Source of the DNA: Chloroflexota bacterium
Lineage (GTDB): Bacteria; Chloroflexota; Anaerolineae; Promineifilales; Promineifilaceae
Length of the DNA stretch: 59,443 nt
Assembly (NCBI GenBank): GCA_014584575.1
Contig: JACTMP010000051.1
Span: 1 to 59,443, forward strand
Direction of reading: 5' to 3'
Shown: piece after piece, positions 16,651 to 25,455 of the stretch
Layout: every line of letters starts with the position of its first letter
How positions within the stretch are numbered: the first letter of the stretch is position 1
Position numbers and translations under genes: made by a program
Notes under the pieces: model-generated
What the model saw: the letters and a program-made list of their open reading frames with translations, nothing else
Databases searched by the model: none
Told to the model about the DNA's origin: nothing

Positions 16651-17643
16651 GTGAAAAAAACATTTGTAGCTGAATTACAAGCCGGACAGTTGTTAGAACA
16701 TGAACCATTTTTATTACACGACGCCATCACCCGCAAGACGAAAGACGGCCGTGACTACATGCTCGGCAACCTGCGTGACAAAACCGGATTGGTAGGTTTT
16801 GTCTATTGGGACGTGCCAGAGCACATCTTCCGTTGGGCCAGGGCGGGGGAAATTGTGCTCATCACCGGCCGCGCCAATAACTACAAAGACAGCGTGCAAA
16901 TCACCGTCACCGATGTCAACGAATGTTTGAATCCCGACCTGGCTATTTTTTTGCCCGCCAGCCCACGCCCCCGCGAGGCAATGCTGGCCGAATTAAAAGA
17001 TATTACCGGCCTTTTGGCCGAACCCTGGCGTACCCTGGTCACTCACATTCTGCTGTCCAACAACACCTTCCTCCACCAGTTTTCCGTCGCCCCGGCCGCC
17101 CGCAAAATGCACCATGCCTATCTGGGCGGGCTGCTGGAACACAGCCTGAGTATGGCCAATCTGGCGCACACCCTGTCCGACCATTATCCTCACGTGAACC
17201 GTGACCTACTGGTAGCAGGCGCGCTGCTGCACGATATGGGCAAGGCGCTGGAATATGATGTGACGAAAGGGTTTGCGTTTTCGGACGACGGCCGTCTCGT
17301 CGGCCACATTGTGCGGGCGGTGGTGATGATCGAGCAGGCCGCCTCCCAACTGGAAGACTTTCCCGAAGCCGACTTGCGGCAGTTGGTTCACCTGGTCACC
17401 TCCCATCACGGCACGTTGGAATGGGGGTCGCCCACCACGCCCAAAACGCTAGAGGCAATTTTGCTGCACCAGATAGATTTGCTGGACAGCCGCGTCCAGG
17501 GTTACTTTGACCATTTGAATGATGACGCCAGCCAGGATAACTGGACGGCCAAAAGCAGCCCCATGTTTGGCACCGAACTGCGCTACCCCGACGATTACCC
17601 CCGCTCTTCACAGCCCCTAGCCAACAACGCGGAAAATGAATGA
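16651..17643 (+). CDS. YhaM-like 3'-5' exoribonuclease (OB fold plus HD domain)
   Basis: 330 aa. Residues about 1-95 form an OB-type nucleic-acid-binding domain (LRDKTGLVGFVYW, ITGRANNYKDSVQITV). The HD domain follows, with HHAYLGGLLEHSLSMA, LLVAGALLHDMGK and HLVTSHHG, the metal-binding His/Asp set of YhaM. Length matches B. subtilis YhaM (about 314 aa). Start is GTG 16651 with AGGAG eight bases upstream; the GT of the start codon belongs to an ACGGCCGT copy. Its stop lies inside the next gene (8-bp overlap). Confidence 0.88.
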   Translation: MKKTFVAELQAGQLLEHEPFLLHDAITRKTKDGRDYMLGNLRDKTGLVGFVYWDVPEHIFRWARAGEIVLITGRANNYKDSVQITVTDVNECLNPDLAIFLPASPRPREAMLAELKDITGLLAEPWRTLVTHILLSNNTFLHQFSVAPAARKMHHAYLGGLLEHSLSMANLAHTLSDHYPHVNRDLLVAGALLHDMGKALEYDVTKGFAFSDDGRLVGHIVRAVVMIEQAASQLEDFPEADLRQLVHLVTSHHGTLEWGSPTTPKTLEAILLHQIDLLDSRVQGYFDHLNDDASQDNWTAKSSPMFGTELRYPDDYPRSSQPLANNAENE

Positions 17644-18772
17644 AGCCACCCGCCGCCTGATTACCGCCATCCATAACAACCCACGCCAGATTGTGCTGGT
17701 CACTGCTGGCGCTGGCGCTCAGGCATTAGCCGATTTGCTGGCAGTCGCCGGCGCCAGTCGCACCCTTCTGGAAGCCCTGGTGCCTTACAGCGCCGCTGCT
17801 TTTGCTGACTTTCTGGGGTATACGCCGGTAAAGTATGTCGCCCCGGACACGGCCATCACCCTGGCCGGTTGTGCGCTTTCCCGCGCCCGCCAGCTTGCGC
17901 CGGATATGCCTGTCCTGGGGTTAGCCTGCACCGCCACCATCACCACCGATTACCCCAAACGCGGCGACCACCATGCCCACATCGCCGTCTGGCAGCCGGA
18001 AACCGTACTGCTTTACGACTTATACCTGGAAAAGGGCGTCCGGAGCCGGGAAGAGGAAGAGCGACTAATCAGCAATCTTATGTTAAATTCCCTGGCGCGG
18101 GTTATGGGAATGCCTGAGTCATTGCCGGTAGACATTTCGTTGGCCGATACGCTAACAACCACAGAAACAGACTTTGTTCACCTTGCCCGGCAACTCATAA
18201 ACCGGGATATTAGCCACTTTGGTATCAGCGCCGACGGCCGTATCCTGACCACACCACCCGCCGCCATGCTCTCCGGCGCATTCAACCCACTGCACGAGGG
18301 GCACATCCAACTGGCGCAGGCTGCCAGCAATTTTCTTGGCATACCGGTAGCATTTGAATGCACGGCCGTAAACGCCGACAAACCACCCCTTCCGCCCGAA
18401 ACCCTGCTCAGCCGGATGGCCCAATTTGCCGGGCGCTGGCCCATCTTCGCCGGCGCCGCCCCCACTTTTGTGGAAAAAGCGCGGCTTTATCCGGGCATCC
18501 CCTTTGTGGTGGGCTATGACACGGCCGTGCGTATTCTCCAACCGCGCTTTTATGGTGATAATCGTCAATCCCTGCTCGATGCCCTGTCCAAAATCCAGGC
18601 ACACGGCAACAGTTTCCTCGTTGCCGGCCGTTTGGGGGATGATGGGCTATTTCACGACACAAATGACCTCGATATTCCCGCTCAATTCACCAGCCTGTTC
18701 CATCCCCTGCCGGCCGAACTTTTCCGCCTGGACATTTCCTCCACGCAGCTTCGTTTGCAGCCAAATACTTGA
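17636..18772 (+). CDS. Fusion of CinA C-terminal-like domain and cytidylyltransferase-like domain
   Basis: 378 aa. Residues about 1-165 look like a CinA C-terminal (nicotinamide-nucleotide amidase, PncC-like) domain, with LVTAGAGAQALADLLAVAGAS and LGLACTATITTDYPKRGDHHA. Residues about 205-375 form a nucleotidyltransferase of the HIGH type: SGAFNPLHEGH near the start and ISSTQLR at the end, replacing HxGH and ISST-R of NMN adenylyltransferases. The pairing suggests NAD(P)-cofactor salvage or repair. It overlaps the YhaM-like gene by 8 bp. Substrate not shown by sequence. Confidence 0.78.
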   Translation: MNEATRRLITAIHNNPRQIVLVTAGAGAQALADLLAVAGASRTLLEALVPYSAAAFADFLGYTPVKYVAPDTAITLAGCALSRARQLAPDMPVLGLACTATITTDYPKRGDHHAHIAVWQPETVLLYDLYLEKGVRSREEEERLISNLMLNSLARVMGMPESLPVDISLADTLTTTETDFVHLARQLINRDISHFGISADGRILTTPPAAMLSGAFNPLHEGHIQLAQAASNFLGIPVAFECTAVNADKPPLPPETLLSRMAQFAGRWPIFAGAAPTFVEKARLYPGIPFVVGYDTAVRILQPRFYGDNRQSLLDALSKIQAHGNSFLVAGRLGDDGLFHDTNDLDIPAQFTSLFHPLPAELFRLDISSTQLRLQPNT

Positions 18773-18785
18773 CATAACTCTCAAT

Positions 18786-18814
18786 TTGTCCAACGCCCCA
18801 ATCCGCTCTACAAT
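18786..18814 (+). promoter_or_regulatory. Possible sigma-70 promoter before the epimerase gene
   Basis: TTGTCC (18786-18791), a 17-bp spacer and TACAAT (18809-18814). The -10 context CTCTACAAT is repeated upstream of the YhaM-like gene at 16614-16622. Confidence 0.4.
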
Positions 18815-18826
18815 GCGCCCCGGCAG

Positions 18827-18865
18827 AGTGCGCATCTTCAGGTGCGCATCTGAGGATGCGCACTC
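18827..18865. repeat. GCATCTGAGGATGC-core inverted repeat
   Basis: GAGTGCGCATC (18827-18837) pairs with GATGCGCACTC (18855-18865), and an inner copy GTGCGCATC-tgag-GATGCGCAC overlaps it. The core GCATCTGAGGATGC recurs at 53402-53438 in both orientations. Confidence 0.7.
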
Positions 18866-18903
18866 CTCACACTCTGTGTTAAATCTATTTCAGGAGAACC
18901 CGT

Positions 18904-19854
18904 ATGCGTATTTTGATCACCGGCTCCAGCGGGCAAATCGGCAGCAACCTCGGCCTCTATCTGCAAGAACGAGGGCACTACGTCTTTGGCATTGATAAAC
19001 GGCCGAACACCTGGACAGATGACATTGAGACCCTGCTGCAAGACCTCAGCGCCCCCTACCGTGATTTTGACAAGGGCATTGGCAATGTCGAATACCCGCC
19101 CGACCTGGATGCCGTTGTCCACTTCGCTGCCCATGCCAAAGTGCATGAACTGGTGCAGCAGCCCCATCGCGCCCTGGAAAACATCACCATGACCTTCAAC
19201 GTGCTGGAATTTTGCCGCCATCACAACATCCCCATTATCTTCAGTAGTTCACGGGAAGTGTATGGCGACATCCACCGCTACATCACCGAGGAGTCCTACG
19301 CCGACTTTGCCTTCACCGAAAGCCCATACTCTGCCAGCAAAATTTCCGGCGAGGCGCTCATCTACTCCTATGCCCAATGTTACGGGCTGAAATACCTGGT
19401 CTTCCGGTTCAGCAATGTCTACGGCCGTTACGACAACGACATCGAACGCATGTTGCGCGTCATCCCCTACTTCATCCGCGAAATCCAGCACGGCCGTCCC
19501 ATCACCGTGTATGGTGAAGAAAAAGTGTTGGACTTCACCTACATTGACGACTGCGTCAACGGCGTCTACCGGGGCATTGAACGGCTGGTCAGTGGACAAA
19601 TCACCAACCACACCATCAACCTGGCTTACGGGCAGGGCAACAGCCTGGTTAACATGGCCCATTTCATCGGCGAAGAGCTGGGCAAGATACCGGATATGAC
19701 CATCGAACCTGCTCGTGTGGGTGAAGTGACCCATTACGTTGCCAACGTGGGCAAAGCCCGCGCCCTGCTCAACTACACGCCCCAGACCCCGCTACGGGAA
19801 GGCATTGCCAAAGCGGTAGCCTGGTCGCTGGATTGGTGGGGGAAGAACCCGTGA
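18904..19854 (+). CDS. NAD-dependent sugar-nucleotide epimerase/dehydratase
   Basis: 316 aa extended SDR. GSSGQIGSNLG is the NAD-binding glycine motif; VVHFAAHAKV and the active-site YSASK (Tyr and Lys) with SSSREVYG are typical of UDP-glucose 4-epimerase and dTDP-glucose dehydratase relatives. A clear AGGAG precedes the ATG. Sugar unknown. The next gene, a GT4 glycosyltransferase, would use or follow its product. The TGA stop is inside the left arm of a GCATCAC-type hairpin. Confidence 0.9.
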   Translation: MRILITGSSGQIGSNLGLYLQERGHYVFGIDKRPNTWTDDIETLLQDLSAPYRDFDKGIGNVEYPPDLDAVVHFAAHAKVHELVQQPHRALENITMTFNVLEFCRHHNIPIIFSSSREVYGDIHRYITEESYADFAFTESPYSASKISGEALIYSYAQCYGLKYLVFRFSNVYGRYDNDIERMLRVIPYFIREIQHGRPITVYGEEKVLDFTYIDDCVNGVYRGIERLVSGQITNHTINLAYGQGNSLVNMAHFIGEELGKIPDMTIEPARVGEVTHYVANVGKARALLNYTPQTPLREGIAKAVAWSLDWWGKNP

Positions 19855-19916
19855 TACGTGATGCGTGATGCGTGAACAGAAAACTCACGCATCACGCATC
19901 ACGCATTACGCATCAC
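19851..19916. repeat. GCATCAC-type inverted heptamer repeat
   Basis: Left arm 19851-19875 (units of GTGATGC) and right arm 19885-19916 (GCATCAC units) surround nine bases. The arms contain the stop codon of the epimerase gene and end four bases before the glycosyltransferase ATG. Related units are inside a coding region at 22014-22041. Confidence 0.9.
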
Positions 19917-19920
19917 CAGC

Positions 19921-21045
19921 ATGGACTACATAGACATCTCCGCCGCTGTCCACAGCAAAACCGGGTTGGGGCGCTATAGTGAATCATTAGCCGAAGCTCT
20001 GATTCAGGCACAGCCGGAACGTTTTGCGCTCTTTTATAATTTGGGCAAAAACGGCCGTTACCCCACCATCTTGCCCACCCACATCCCCCAACGCACCGTG
20101 CGCTATGGCTACAAACCGTGGCGAGCCGCCGTGCTTGCCGGTCATTGGACAGGTACCGGTTTTAACAGACTGCTACCTGACGCGCGCTTATTCCACAGCA
20201 CCGAACATCTGCTCATGCCCTTGCGCGGCATTCCCACCGTGATGACGGTGCATGACCTGATCTACAAACTATTCCCTATCTATCATAAAAAACTGAACCA
20301 CTGGTATTTGAATCTGGCAATGCCGCTCTACTGCCGCCGCGCCGACGCCATCATTGCCGTTTCGCAGGCAACAAAGCAAGACATCGTCAAACAATATGGC
20401 ATTGACCCGGCTAAAATTCATGTTGTGTATGAGGCGCCCTCTTCCCTGTTCAAACCCTCGCCCCCGACCAGGGTCGCCCACGTTAAACAGACATACCAGT
20501 TACCTGAACGGTTCCTTGTACACCTGAGCACCATCGAGCCGCGCAAAAACCTGAGTCGCCTGCTTGATGCGCTCCGCACCCTCCGCAAAACCTTCCCCAA
20601 CCTATCCCTCGTCCTGGTCGGGGGCAAAGGGTGGCTGTATGATGATTTTTTCGCCAAAATCGAACGGGATGGATTGCAAACGGCCGTACACATCCTCGGT
20701 TTTGTGCCTGATGAAGATTTACCGGCCATCCTGGCAGCAGCCGATCTGGCCGTACAGCCCAGCCTGTATGAGGGATTTGGCCTGCCCATTTTGGAGCATA
20801 TGGCCTGTGGGCAGGTGGTAGCCGCCAGCCGCACCAGCAGCCACCCGGAAGTAGGTGGCGCAGCAGCGGCTTATTTTGACCCGGAAAATGTGGAAGAGAT
20901 GACGGCCGTGATCCATCACCTGCTCACCGATAAAGAGGAATACCACCATCGCCAACAACTAGGTTTACAGCATTCCGCCTGTTTTAGTTGGGCGCGCGCC
21001 GCTCAGGAAACCATTGCCATTTATGACCGACTCCTCGGAAACTGA
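19921..21045 (+). CDS. Glycosyltransferase family 4
   Basis: 374 aa GT-B fold enzyme. The C-terminal half has STIEPRKNLSRLLDAL and LVLVGGKGW, then AADLAVQPSLYEGFGLPILEHMA, which includes the E-x7-E retaining GT4 motif. The N-terminal half starts with IDISAAVHSKTGLGRYSESL, a glycine-rich acceptor region. Transfers a sugar from a nucleotide donor, probably on the pathway of the upstream epimerase. No ribosome site: the ATG follows a hairpin directly, so translation may re-initiate from the epimerase gene. Confidence 0.9.
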   Translation: MDYIDISAAVHSKTGLGRYSESLAEALIQAQPERFALFYNLGKNGRYPTILPTHIPQRTVRYGYKPWRAAVLAGHWTGTGFNRLLPDARLFHSTEHLLMPLRGIPTVMTVHDLIYKLFPIYHKKLNHWYLNLAMPLYCRRADAIIAVSQATKQDIVKQYGIDPAKIHVVYEAPSSLFKPSPPTRVAHVKQTYQLPERFLVHLSTIEPRKNLSRLLDALRTLRKTFPNLSLVLVGGKGWLYDDFFAKIERDGLQTAVHILGFVPDEDLPAILAAADLAVQPSLYEGFGLPILEHMACGQVVAASRTSSHPEVGGAAAAYFDPENVEEMTAVIHHLLTDKEEYHHRQQLGLQHSACFSWARAAQETIAIYDRLLGN

Positions 21046-23587
21046 TTTCGACGCAAAGACCCAGAGAGGTGGAAAAAAATCTTCGCGCATCTTAGCGTTC
21101 TTCGCGGATCACCGTCTGGCTCTTGCCTTGCTGCTGCTGATCGTTTTTCTCAGCTACCTGTTTGCCCTGGCCCAAACGCCGGTTTATGGCGATCCAACCG
21201 AGTATACTTTTGTGGCGCACATTTTGGGGATTGCACACCCGCCCGGTTATGCCTTCATCACCTTATTGGGCAAATTGATTCAGACGGTCATACCATTTGG
21301 AACTGTAGCCTGGCGGATGCACCTGCTGGCGGCTGTGGCCGGGACACTGGCCTGTCTATTTGTGTTCGGCACAGTCCACACAGCTATTCGCAAACTAGAG
21401 TTGACAGGTTTGAGAAACCTGTCAACTCTGAGTGTAATCGCCGCTTTATTTGCCGGGCTGTCGGTGGGCACGGCCGTGAACCATTGGCAGCACAGCATCC
21501 ACGCCAACCCCCACATCATCACCGCCGCCTTCCTGCTGGCAAATTTGTATTTTTTGACGAAGTGGTGGGCGTCTAACGATAAAACGAATGAACACTCGTC
21601 TTATCGTTGGCTCTACACCTTCTGCCTCTCCGCCGGGCTGGGCATCACCCACCACCCGTTGACCGTGTTTGGTTTTGTGGGGTATGGGTTGTTTATTTTG
21701 TGGGTACGGCCGTCTATCCTGCGGGACTGGAAAACGCTGCTCAAAATGCTCGCCTTTGCCCTGTTAGGGCTAACGGTCTGGCTCTACTTCCCCATTCGCA
21801 GCCCCATGAACCCCGGCTTTGGCCCCACCACCATGAACACCCTGGACGGCTTTCTGGCGCACGTGCTGGCGCGCGGCCTGACGGAAAGCCTGCCCACCTT
21901 CCCCCTGGCCGAACTGCCCCACCGCCAGCTTGTCTTCTGGACCCTCCTCCGCCTGCAATACACCCTGCCTACCATATTGGTGGCACTCTTTGGTTTTGCC
22001 TGGCTGTTTTGGGTGTCACGCATCACGCATCACGCATCACGTACAACCTCTTCACCCCCTCACCTCCTCACCCCGGCGTCTGCGCCGCGCTCACCTGCTC
22101 ACCTGCTCATCCTCTACACCTTGCCCGCCCTGGGTACCTACGCCTTTGTCATCAGCCTGCGGGCGCAGGACATTATGGCGTACCTGATTGGGCCATTTGC
22201 GGTGGTGGGGTTATGGGCAGGCATTGGGCTGTTTGGCTTGCTACGATCCGTTTTTAACGCCGAGACGCTGAGGCGCAGAGGGGAGCACACGGCCGTCGCC
22301 GTATCGCTCCTGGTTGTCGCCTTATTTTTTCTGGCGGGGCCAGTTTACCAGTTTGGGCGTAATGCGCCGCTTGTTTCATTACGGCCGTATGATGCAGCCC
22401 AACGTTATGTCAATTTTGTGTTTGATCAGTTCGCCGGACAGGGGCAGGGGGCCGTGCTGCTGAATGATTGGGAGCACATGACGCCACTGTGGTATGCGCA
22501 ATGGGTAGACGGCCGTTGGCCCGACCCCGCCGATGTGCGCCCCGAATTCATCTCCACCGGCGTCGCCAACCCCTGGCTGGAAGCGATCTTCCGTTTCCTG
22601 CCCGGCGGCCCGGTATACCTGAGCAATTTCCGCCCCAACGCCATTGCCGGCACGGAGTTTCGCCTACGGCCGTCTGGCCCCTTCTACCAGGTTTTGGAAC
22701 CCGGCAACGAAACGGTACCGCCGGAGTTGACGCCTGCTTCATTGGTGGGGGGAGAGATTGAGATTGTGGGTTATTGGCTGCCGGATACGGCCGTGTCCGC
22801 GGATACGGCCGTCACTGCCGGCGATTTTGTCCCCCTGACTCTGGCAATGCGCGCCCCCCAGGGCACAGCCGATTATTATGTGCCCGTCATCCATGTCGGC
22901 GACCTGACCTTTGAATTCACCACCGACAGCCACCTCATTACCCCGGCCTGGTGGGTAAACGAAGTAATTGTGGAACGGTTTGACATTGCCCTGCCCCACG
23001 ATTTGCCCGGCGGCGACTATCCGGTAACGGTCAGCCTGAAAAATCTCAGCCAGGATGAGGAATACCCGGCCCAACTGGAATTGGGCTACCTGACAGTAAC
23101 ACCTCAGAACAATCCCCCGGAAACTGACGATTTGCTGGCAAACTTCCGACAGCGGGTGGGGTTGGCGGGCGCAAAGGTATTGGCAAACGGCCGTCTCACC
23201 CACGCACCCTGGTCAGACCCCCTCTCTGCCCAACCCGGCGATGTCATCAATCTCATCCTGGAATGGGAAAGTCTGGCCCAAACGGAAGAGAGCTACACCG
23301 TTTTTGTGCATCTGATTGACGGCGCCAACGTGCCTTATGTGGCGCTGGATTACACGCCATTAGGTGGTTCGTCACCTACCCATTTGTGGATTCCCAAATG
23401 GCTGCCCGGCCAACAACTGCTAGACCCCTACCGGCTGGTGATTCCGCCCGACCTGCCGCCCGGCGATTATTGGATTGAAGTGGGGTTGTATGAAATGGTG
23501 AACGGCCGTCGTCTGCACATCTCCGACCAACAAGGCAATCTCAACGGCGACCGGTTTATTTTGGGGCAGGTGACGGTGCAAGAGTAG
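21023..23587 (+). CDS. DUF2723-type polytopic membrane protein (glycosyltransferase-like)
   Basis: About 854 aa. After a charged N-terminus come about ten membrane segments. PVYGDPTEYTFVAHILGIAHPPGYA is followed by HSIHANPHIITAA, the pattern of DUF2723/protein-mannosyltransferase-like GT-C proteins, with acidic residues in the first outer loop. From about residue 430 on it is soluble and beta-rich. Overlaps the GT4 gene by 23 bp (ATG 21023). Five stretches of short repeat DNA are embedded in frame (21050-21110, 21397-21429, 22014-22041, 22049-22110, 22257-22283). Predicted to transfer a lipid-linked sugar outside the membrane; unproven. Confidence 0.82.
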   Translation: MTDSSETDFDAKTQRGGKKSSRILAFFADHRLALALLLLIVFLSYLFALAQTPVYGDPTEYTFVAHILGIAHPPGYAFITLLGKLIQTVIPFGTVAWRMHLLAAVAGTLACLFVFGTVHTAIRKLELTGLRNLSTLSVIAALFAGLSVGTAVNHWQHSIHANPHIITAAFLLANLYFLTKWWASNDKTNEHSSYRWLYTFCLSAGLGITHHPLTVFGFVGYGLFILWVRPSILRDWKTLLKMLAFALLGLTVWLYFPIRSPMNPGFGPTTMNTLDGFLAHVLARGLTESLPTFPLAELPHRQLVFWTLLRLQYTLPTILVALFGFAWLFWVSRITHHASRTTSSPPHLLTPASAPRSPAHLLILYTLPALGTYAFVISLRAQDIMAYLIGPFAVVGLWAGIGLFGLLRSVFNAETLRRRGEHTAVAVSLLVVALFFLAGPVYQFGRNAPLVSLRPYDAAQRYVNFVFDQFAGQGQGAVLLNDWEHMTPLWYAQWVDGRWPDPADVRPEFISTGVANPWLEAIFRFLPGGPVYLSNFRPNAIAGTEFRLRPSGPFYQVLEPGNETVPPELTPASLVGGEIEIVGYWLPDTAVSADTAVTAGDFVPLTLAMRAPQGTADYYVPVIHVGDLTFEFTTDSHLITPAWWVNEVIVERFDIALPHDLPGGDYPVTVSLKNLSQDEEYPAQLELGYLTVTPQNNPPETDDLLANFRQRVGLAGAKVLANGRLTHAPWSDPLSAQPGDVINLILEWESLAQTEESYTVFVHLIDGANVPYVALDYTPLGGSSPTHLWIPKWLPGQQLLDPYRLVIPPDLPPGDYWIEVGLYEMVNGRRLHISDQQGNLNGDRFILGQVTVQE
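21397..21429. repeat. Perfect 15-bp hairpin inside a coding region
   Basis: AGAGTTGACAGGTTT (21397-21411) and its exact reverse complement (21415-21429) flank GAG. It encodes ELTGLRNLSTL in a loop of the DUF2723 protein. The core GACAGGTTT/AAACCTGTC is shared with 49624-49685 and resembles 59270-59298. Confidence 0.85.
22014..22110. repeat. In-frame GCATCAC and CTCACC heptamer tracts
   Basis: GCATCAC units (22014-22041) are followed by degenerate CTCACCT/CTTCACC units to 22110, translated as part of a Ser/Thr/Pro/His-rich loop of the DUF2723 protein. Both types also occur in intergenic repeats in this window (19851-19916; 49761-49796). Confidence 0.75.
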
Positions 23588-23613
23588 AGACATTGCAGTG
23601 CAACGTCTCTACT
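23583..23613. repeat. Palindrome providing stop codons to two convergent genes
   Basis: AGTAGAGAC-a-TTGCA-g-TGCAA-c-GTCTCTACT is a near-complete 31-bp palindrome. TAG at 23585-23587 ends the DUF2723 gene, and the symmetric TAG on the other strand (23609-23611) ends the convergent cNMP/PH-like gene. It could act as a bidirectional terminator stem, but there is no T run. Confidence 0.85.
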
Positions 23614-25384
23614 CCTCGTCTTCCTCATCCTCCCACGGCGGTGGCGGGGGAGTGCGGCGGGGCATTCGGCCCTGCTCCTCTTCCTGTTTGTACACATCCA
23701 GCAGCACGGCAAACGATTTATGGCGGCGTGTGTCTTCCGCCTCGCGCTGGCGCTCCTTCAAATTCTCAATCTGCTGAAAAATATCGCTCTGAATCACCCC
23801 CGGAAATGGCACATGCTCAAATACGATATTGCTGTCCACGCCGGCCGTTTCCACTTCCACAAAACCATAGTTGAAAATAGTGTGAATCAACCCCGGCGTA
23901 TATGCCTTCACGTTTTGGATATTTTGCAACTGCGCCTGCTTGCGGCTCTCACCAAAACCAAAGGGTATCCGGTCAATATCAAAGATGAAACGGCCGTCCA
24001 ACTGATACAAATCATTACGCCAGTTTTCCAAATCCCAAATGAGCCACAACAACAAAATCAGGTAAATGGGGGCCAACCCAATGCCCAGGATTTGTGGCGT
24101 TACCAGATCAAAACGATAGACCAGAATAGCCAACGCCGTCAAAACGCTGCCGATTACCAACGGCCAAAACATCGAGGCCAGCGCCACCAAAAAATGTTTG
24201 TGATACGTGATGACGCCATCCTCTTCCACTCGCCACTGATACCGGTGCATAATCGTGCCCCAGCAGCCCAATTTTTCCTCCTCACTTTTGTCCACACCAG
24301 CGCTTTCTTCTCCCACCAATTCATACGGCTGCTCAAAACCAAAGTAAGACTCAATGGAATGGCGTACCAACGTTTGCTCGCGGCTGGCGTCCAATGTACT
24401 CACCCGCTTCGTCAGCCGCTCAAGTGCATCGGCCACTCGCCGCGGCTGGCTGATATTGTCAAACAAAATCACCCCATACTGCGACGCGGTCGTTATCTTG
24501 ACGGTGCCATACTTTAACAGATTGGCTATCAACGATGGCTTTAACACCGAAACACTCTGAATCTGGTCAATACGTGCTATTTTTATGTCAACACGAAAGG
24601 CGCGCAGATTAAATTCACGGTGAATGACGCGCCGGTTGGTCACAATAAAATAGTCATTGGTCCAGTCAAAAAAGCGGAAAAGCCCCCAGGCGATAAAAAA
24701 GAGCGACAACGCACCTGGGCACCAAAACTGCATGTTATAGAGAATCGAGTCTGGCGGCTGGCTGGCAAGATAAGCGAAGGGCAGCACCGTCACCAATAAA
24801 AAACCCAATAATGGCGCAATCAGGCGTACAGCCAGAAACCAGCCACTACGCCGGTCTAAAAACTCGACCAATTCATCCGGCAGTATCTTCATTGTGTTGC
24901 TGCGCCGGTCACGTTTGGCCTTCATTTTCAGAGCTTCGGCATGTTGCTCCTCTGGGAACCCGGCTACGCGCGTATCGGTGGCGTCGTATACCGGTTCCAG
25001 AGCGTCAATCACATCGTCATGGCCACTGAGAAAAGGTAAAAAGTCCCGGCTGTGCAACACCAACAAACGGACCGGGCGGTCATCATGCGACTTTGCCTGA
25101 ATGGTGGCCGGATGCACGCTGGGGGCAAAGAGCCAATCAATGCCAAAATAATCGCCGGGCAAATAATGGCGGGTGTGGGTGACAATGCCGCGCTCCACGG
25201 TTTTGGCGTAGAGCCGGCCGCTCTTGAGCATATAGAGGCTGTCGGCGGCGTCGCGTTGGTAAGCCACCACGGCGCCGTCGCGGTATTCATACTCCTCCAC
25301 CAACGCCGCCAGATCGGCCAGGTCTTCGGGGTCTAGCTCTTTGAACAGATGATAGTTTTGCAGAAACTCCAGTTTTGCGGTCAT
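23609..25384 (-). CDS. Cyclic-nucleotide-binding domain fused to a bPH2-like membrane protein
   Basis: 591 aa. Residues about 1-130 form a cNMP-binding domain (LYMLKSGRLYAKT, HYLPGDYFGIDWLF). Two membrane hairpins follow (about 180-245 and 385-440), with PH-like (bPH2/YdbT-type) modules between and after them: DYFIVTNRRVIHREF...RVDIKIARIDQIQSV is the typical bPH strand pattern, and a second copy lies near 455-530. A short coiled coil (ENLKERQREAEDTRR) and an acidic tail end the protein. Possibly a membrane-stress or second-messenger sensor. Its TAG lies in a palindrome shared with the convergent gene. Confidence 0.82.
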   Translation of the reverse strand: MTAKLEFLQNYHLFKELDPEDLADLAALVEEYEYRDGAVVAYQRDAADSLYMLKSGRLYAKTVERGIVTHTRHYLPGDYFGIDWLFAPSVHPATIQAKSHDDRPVRLLVLHSRDFLPFLSGHDDVIDALEPVYDATDTRVAGFPEEQHAEALKMKAKRDRRSNTMKILPDELVEFLDRRSGWFLAVRLIAPLLGFLLVTVLPFAYLASQPPDSILYNMQFWCPGALSLFFIAWGLFRFFDWTNDYFIVTNRRVIHREFNLRAFRVDIKIARIDQIQSVSVLKPSLIANLLKYGTVKITTASQYGVILFDNISQPRRVADALERLTKRVSTLDASREQTLVRHSIESYFGFEQPYELVGEESAGVDKSEEEKLGCWGTIMHRYQWRVEEDGVITYHKHFLVALASMFWPLVIGSVLTALAILVYRFDLVTPQILGIGLAPIYLILLLWLIWDLENWRNDLYQLDGRFIFDIDRIPFGFGESRKQAQLQNIQNVKAYTPGLIHTIFNYGFVEVETAGVDSNIVFEHVPFPGVIQSDIFQQIENLKERQREAEDTRRHKSFAVLLDVYKQEEEQGRMPRRTPPPPPWEDEEDEE

Positions 25385-25426
25385 ATCCTACCCAGGTTTG
25401 ATGGGTTCTCCGATTGATTGGTCAGG

Positions 25427-25455
25427 ATTTTAACACACCAAAAAGATTATGTGAA
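25427..25455 (-). promoter_or_regulatory. Promoter of the cNMP/PH-like gene
   Basis: On the minus strand TTCACA (25450-25455), a 17-bp spacer and TAAAAT (25427-25432), with a TGT just before the -10 (extended -10). It overlaps the last codons of the DUF952 gene and lies about 40 bases upstream of the ATG at 25384. Confidence 0.5.

Noticed and set aside
18769..18774. TTGACA as -35 of the epimerase promoter
   Set aside because: No -10 lies at 16-18 bp; TTGTCC/TACAAT slightly downstream is better.
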